Source: Inquilinus sp039594555
GTDB lineage: Bacteria > Pseudomonadota > Alphaproteobacteria > DSM-16000 > Inquilinaceae
Direction of reading: 5' to 3'
Assembly: GCF_039594555.1 (NCBI RefSeq)
Contig: NZ_JBCNNF010000101.1
Coordinates: forward strand, 1 to 18,536
Length of the DNA: 18,536 bases
Both the position numbers and the translations under genes were made by a program. Within the stretch, counting starts at the first letter, position 1, and every line of letters begins with the position of its first letter. Below the pieces are notes generated by a model. It was not told the origin of the DNA. It saw nothing but the letters and a program-made list of their open reading frames with translations, and did no database searches. This document shows, piece after piece, positions 15,667 to 18,536 of the stretch.

Positions 15667-15782
15667 TTTCTATCCTGGAAACGCAATATACGACGATGCA
15701 CCACGTCCCACGGCGGAGCTGAACGAAGGCGACACGGATTGCCGGGCGGATGATCGAAAGCGACGGGCGGCGTGACCCGCGC

Positions 15783-17294
15783 TCAGTACTCCCGGCCGGC
15801 CCAGAGCTCCGCCACCGCGATCACCGCGGCGTTGACCGGACCGCTCGTGATGGCCGGTATGACCGAGGCATCGACGACGAAGAGGCCGTCGATGCCCCTG
15901 ACCCGCAGCGCGCCGTCGACCACCGGCCCCAGGCTGCAGGTGCCGACCGGATGGTGGTGGGTCATCGCCGCCCGGGCCAGGAAGGCGTCCAGATCCGCAT
16001 CTGCCTCCACCCCCGGGCCGGGCAGGATCTCGCCGTCGCTCCAGCCCGAAAGCGGCGCCGCCCGGCCGACCCTGCGGGCCAGGCGCAGCGCCGCCCGGAA
16101 GGTGCGGCGATCGTGCTCGGTCGAGAGATAGGCCGGATCGATGATCGGGGCATCGGCCACCGACGGCCCGCCGGGCCGGATCGCGCCGCGGCTGGTCGGG
16201 TGGGTGACCCCGCACATGATGGTGAAGGCGCTGCCCGCTGCCGGCCGGTCGAACGCCTCGGTCACCACCGGCAGCACGACGCAGGCCAGGACGACGTCCG
16301 GCGCCCCCTCCGCCCGCGACGGGTCGTCGCCGTGCAGGTACATCAGCGATTCCGAATGCTGCAGCCGGGACGGGCCGACCGGCCGCGCGGCGCGATAGAC
16401 GTTGCCGGCCGCGAGCAGATGGTCGTGCAGGTTGCGCCCGACCTCCGGCAGCTCGTGCCGGCAGGCGATACCGGCCTCGCGCAGCACCTCCGGGTCGCCG
16501 ATGCCGGAGCGCATCAGCAGCAGCGGCGAGGCGACCGCGCCGGCGCAGACCACGATCCGGTCGGCGGTCACGATCTCCTCCGCCCCGTCGCGGGTGACCC
16601 GCACGCCGTGGGCTTGGCCGGAGCCCAGCACCAAGTCATGGACCAGGACGCCGGTCAGCACCGTCAGATTCGACCGGCCGAGGACCGGCGCGAGATAGGC
16701 GTCGGCGACGCTGACCCGGCGGCCGTCGCGGATCGTCAGCTGGTTCGGCGCCACCCCGGCCAGCGGCCCGGCATTGTGGTCGCCGAGCCGGGGCGCGCCG
16801 ATCGCCAGGCCGGATTCCATATAGTCGCGGACCAGCGGGTGGATCTGCTCGTCCGGCAGCAGCACATCGAGCGGACCGGCATCGCCATGCACGACCGACG
16901 CCCCGCCCGAGAACCGCTCGCTGCGGCGAAAGGCCGGCAGCAGAGCGTCATAGGACCAGCCCGGCCCGCCGGCCATGGCCCAGGGCGCGAAATCGTCCGG
17001 ATGGCCGCGGACATGCGCCATGGCGTGAAGACAGCTGGAACCGCCGACGATGCGGCCGCGCGGCCAATCATGGACCCGGCCGGCGGTGCCGGGCTGGGGC
17101 ACCGTGCGATAGGCCCAGTCATAGGACCGCCCCTGCAGGAAGGGCCATTGCGCCGGGGCCGCGATATCGGGGTCGGACGGCATCCCGCCCGCCTCGATCA
17201 GCCCGACCGACAGGGCCGGGTCCTCGCTCAGCCGCGCCGCCACCACTGACCCGGCGGAGCCGGCGCCGATCACCAGCACGTCGAAACCGGCCAT
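15783..17294 (-). CDS. GMC-family FAD-dependent oxidoreductase
   Basis: The 503-residue flavoprotein oxidises an alcohol, using the choline dehydrogenase/glucose oxidase fold. The dinucleotide fold starts at residue 5 ('DVLVIGAGSAGSVVAARLSE', Gly10/12/15) with ribose-binding Glu34. The first GMC signature is at 'GRIVGGSSCLHAMAHVRG', with His where most relatives have Tyr or Phe before VRG. The second signature is 'GAVASPLLLMRSGIG'. The catalytic His448 is in 'HHHPVGTCSLG', and Asn488 in 'TSGPVNAAV' aligns with the second catalytic residue, though the usual SGNTNAP is altered. No signal peptide is seen. The ATG at 17294 has GGAG 8 nt upstream. The gene is 33 bp downstream of the GntR regulator and probably cotranscribed with it. 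The substrate is unknown; context suggests an alcohol or polyol in the same pathway as the divergent GMC enzyme. Confidence 0.93.
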   Translation of the reverse strand: MAGFDVLVIGAGSAGSVVAARLSEDPALSVGLIEAGGMPSDPDIAAPAQWPFLQGRSYDWAYRTVPQPGTAGRVHDWPRGRIVGGSSCLHAMAHVRGHPDDFAPWAMAGGPGWSYDALLPAFRRSERFSGGASVVHGDAGPLDVLLPDEQIHPLVRDYMESGLAIGAPRLGDHNAGPLAGVAPNQLTIRDGRRVSVADAYLAPVLGRSNLTVLTGVLVHDLVLGSGQAHGVRVTRDGAEEIVTADRIVVCAGAVASPLLLMRSGIGDPEVLREAGIACRHELPEVGRNLHDHLLAAGNVYRAARPVGPSRLQHSESLMYLHGDDPSRAEGAPDVVLACVVLPVVTEAFDRPAAGSAFTIMCGVTHPTSRGAIRPGGPSVADAPIIDPAYLSTEHDRRTFRAALRLARRVGRAAPLSGWSDGEILPGPGVEADADLDAFLARAAMTHHHPVGTCSLGPVVDGALRVRGIDGLFVVDASVIPAITSGPVNAAVIAVAELWAGREY

Positions 17295-17327
17295 GCCGCA
17301 TGCTCCGCAGAACCGAGGGGAGGACCG

Positions 17328-18044
17328 TCAGGCCACGGCCATGCCGGGGCCGAGGCGGTCGAGGATCTGGCGCTGCACCGCCCCGAGATGGGCCCGCATC
17401 GCCTGTTCCGCCGCATCCGGGTTGCGGGAGGCGATGGCGTCGGCGATCGCCTTGTGCTCGGCGTCGCGCTGCCGCAGCCGGTTCGGGCAGCTGGGATTGT
17501 CGCTGGTGCTGAAGCGCAGCCGGGCATCGGTCGCCACCTGGCGGATCAGGGCGTAGAGCTCGGTCGCCAAGCTGTTGCGGGCACCGGCCGCGACCGCCTT
17601 ATGGAACGCCAGGTCGACGGCGCCGGCGGAGGCGCCCGGCGGCGTGCTGGCCGCCCGCTGGATGCGCGTGATCTCGAAGGGCGAAGCGCGCAGCGCTGCC
17701 AGCCGGGCCAGCGCCGGCTCCAGCATCATGCGCAGCTCGATGATCTCGACCGGGTTGGTGTCGCGGGCGAGATCGTCGCCCCGCCGCGGCGCCGCGGTCC
17801 GCGGCCGCCCGGCGCGGGCCGGCTCCAGCTCCCCCGCCGCACGCAGCTGGTCGAGCGCCTGGCGCAGCCGGTGACGCTTGATGTTCAGCCGCTCCGCCAG
17901 GGCCCGTTCGGACGGCTTGCCCTGGCCGCCGGCGAGGATGTCGCGCACCGCCGCGACAATCTCGGCGAGGCTGTCATCGCGGCTGGAGGGACCTGGCGTC
18001 TGATCGTCGGCGTTCGGGTGCTCGGAAGGCGCCGATCGGTTCAT
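17328..18044 (-). CDS. GntR-family transcriptional regulator, FCD (FadR-C) subgroup
   Basis: The product has 238 residues. A Ser/Pro-rich N-terminal tail of about 22 residues precedes a winged helix-turn-helix at 24-85 ('GKPSERALAERLNIKRHRLRQALDQLRAAGELEP', quoted in part, with an RAGRP wing). An all-helical FCD ligand domain spans about 98-228. The metal/ligand-binding residues of this domain are present: Asp144 and His148 ('DLAFHKAV'), His197 ('EHKAIADAI') and His219 ('MRAHLGAV'). FCD regulators usually repress carboxylate or sugar-acid catabolic genes and release DNA on ligand binding. The ATG at 18044 has AGAGGG 6 nt upstream; the longer frame to 18212 would read through the divergent promoter. 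It heads an operon with the downstream GMC gene and probably controls both GMC genes through the dyad at 18136-18168. Confidence 0.92.
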   Translation of the reverse strand: MNRSAPSEHPNADDQTPGPSSRDDSLAEIVAAVRDILAGGQGKPSERALAERLNIKRHRLRQALDQLRAAGELEPARAGRPRTAAPRRGDDLARDTNPVEIIELRMMLEPALARLAALRASPFEITRIQRAASTPPGASAGAVDLAFHKAVAAGARNSLATELYALIRQVATDARLRFSTSDNPSCPNRLRQRDAEHKAIADAIASRNPDAAEQAMRAHLGAVQRQILDRLGPGMAVA

Positions 18045-18129
18045 CCTGATCCCTCTGGCTTGTTCTGGCGTTTCCCTGCGGCCGCCCGCCCCCGCCTGCA
18101 CGGCATCGGCAATCCCGACCACGGTGCCC

Positions 18130-18159
18130 ACCATATCAACCATTTGCCATGGTTGACAA
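18130..18159 (-). promoter_or_regulatory. Candidate promoter of the GntR regulator-GMC operon
   Basis: On the minus strand, TTGTCA (18159-18154) and TATGGT (18135-18130) are 18 bp apart, giving a leader of about 80 nt. The dyad lies between the two boxes, a position for autorepression. Confidence 0.45.
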
Positions 18160-18168
18160 GAATGGTTG
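18136..18168. promoter_or_regulatory. Candidate operator: TCAACCAT-N5-ATGGTTGA dyad plus extra half-site
   Basis: Perfect 8-bp arms lie at 18136-18143 and 18149-18156, and a third ATGGTTG half-site lies at 18162-18168 in direct orientation, 13 bp on. It sits between divergent genes, one encoding a DNA-binding regulator, and overlaps candidate promoters in both directions. Assignment to the FCD regulator is inference. Confidence 0.55.
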
Positions 18169-18181
18169 GCAGTGGTCGAGT
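18153..18181 (+). promoter_or_regulatory. Candidate promoter of the divergent GMC operon
   Basis: A perfect TTGACA -35 (18153-18158) lies 17 bp before a weak TCGAGT -10 (18176-18181). The -35 overlaps the right arm of the dyad, so a bound regulator would block it. Confidence 0.5.
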
Positions 18182-18231
18182 CACTTCGCAAGCGCCGCCC
18201 AGATCGGCGCAACCCCGACAGGAGGCTTCCG

Positions 18232-18294
18232 ATGCCCGGACAACCGGCTGGCCATAGAGGGCCGGCGGGCCCGACGGATCAGGGCGCGCCGTGA
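18232..18294 (+). CDS. Putative 20-residue leader ORF coupled to GMC oxidoreductase
   Basis: The ATG at 18232 has a full AGGAGG at 18220-18225 with ideal 6-nt spacing, the best ribosome binding site in this window. The frame runs 20 codons to a TGA at 18292-18294 that overlaps the GMC start codon (GTGA). The peptide is rich in Gly, Pro and Ala (MPGQPAGHRG at its start), with no membrane segment and no run of codons suggesting attenuation. It could be a translational-coupling leader or a small protein. A chance ORF whose site mainly recruits ribosomes for the GMC gene is the alternative. Confidence 0.5.
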   Translation: MPGQPAGHRGPAGPTDQGAP

Positions 18295-18536
18295 CCCCCG
18301 CCGCAGGCTACGACACCATCATCGTCGGCGCCGGCTCCGCCGGCTGCGTTCTCGCCGCGCGGCTGAGCGAGGATCCCGCCCGCCGCGTGCTGCTGCTGGA
18401 GGCCGGTGGTTGGGACCGCGACCCCTGGATCCACATCCCGCTGGGCTGGGGCAAGATCCTGCAGAAGCGGCTGCACGACTGGGGCTACTTCAACGAGCCC
18501 GAGGACACGGTCGACGGCCGCCGGGTGGAATGCGCC
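18291..18536 (+). CDS. GMC-family oxidoreductase, N-terminal part (runs off the right edge)
   Basis: 82 codons are visible and the frame is open at the window end. The N-terminus carries the FAD-binding Rossmann motif 'DTIIVGAGSAGCVLAARLSE', followed by 'VLLLEAGG' with the ribose-binding Glu, then 'IHIPLGWGKI' and 'DWGYFNEPE', the usual order in choline dehydrogenase-like GMC enzymes. The GTG at 18291 has AGGG 6 nt upstream and overlaps the stop of the 20-codon leader ORF. The sequence is clearly different from the other GMC protein in the window, so this is not a simple tandem duplication. It is divergent from the FCD regulator and probably under its control. The substrate is unknown. Confidence 0.88.
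   Translation, partial: MTPAAGYDTIIVGAGSAGCVLAARLSEDPARRVLLLEAGGWDRDPWIHIPLGWGKILQKRLHDWGYFNEPEDTVDGRRVECA

Noticed and set aside
15644..15670. GACGGTC-N9-GACCGTC followed by TTTT as a plus-strand intrinsic terminator
   Set aside because: No plus-strand gene ends here; the position upstream of the minus-strand hydrolase fits an operator better, and the 9-nt loop with a 7-bp stem is weak for a terminator.
18045..18212. N-terminal extension of the GntR regulator to 18212
   Set aside because: It would cover the divergent promoter and dyad and has no family counterpart; ATG 18044 has AGAGGG at the right distance.

Overview
The window is GC-rich (roughly 70%), densely coded DNA with strong third-position G/C bias, so long antisense shadow frames run along most real genes. 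Gene content points to an alphaproteobacterium, perhaps a Rhodospirillales-type soil organism: a periplasmic alpha-2-macroglobulin (A2M) next to penicillin-binding protein 1C, LysR and FCD-type GntR regulators, a dipeptide-type solute-binding protein and several GMC oxidoreductases. The lineage is inferred from gene content and composition only.

Region 1 (1-10245, plus strand) is an envelope-defence unit. The tail of a large beta-rich exported-looking protein overlaps the start of a thioester A2M of about 1913 residues, followed by a bifunctional glycosyltransferase/transpeptidase (pbpC). A2M would trap incoming proteases while PBP1C repairs peptidoglycan. The two genes are separated by a 205-bp element made of two head-to-head copies of a hairpin-forming GC-rich repeat, which ends 3 nt before the pbpC start codon.

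Region 2 (10290-13092) is a quinone/aromatic detoxification cassette. An MhqD-like hydrolase and an MhqO/PcpA-like extradiol dioxygenase lie on the minus strand, transcribed away from a LysR regulator. The intergenic region carries two TTGC-type dyads 22 bp apart, placed correctly for LysR activation of the dioxygenase promoter. A perfect 14-bp-stem hairpin lies between the two enzyme genes.

Region 3 (13126-18536) looks like a catabolic locus for an unidentified substrate. It holds an ABC solute-binding protein without permeases, an alpha/beta hydrolase, a GMC oxidoreductase and an FCD-family GntR regulator, all on the minus strand. A second GMC oxidoreductase is divergent and runs off the right edge. 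The divergent promoter region has an 8-bp-arm dyad overlapping promoters in both directions. The second GMC gene is preceded by a 20-codon ORF with a perfect Shine-Dalgarno sequence, overlapping the GMC start by 4 nt.

No gene-free stretch exceeds 300 bases; the largest gaps are 7730-7956, 15574-15782, 11952-12141 and 18045-18231. I saw no tRNA, rRNA, CRISPR array, transposase or phage gene. Nothing here is clearly an undescribed system; the best leads are the region 3 locus with its coupled mini-ORF and the repeat pair in the A2M/pbpC unit.
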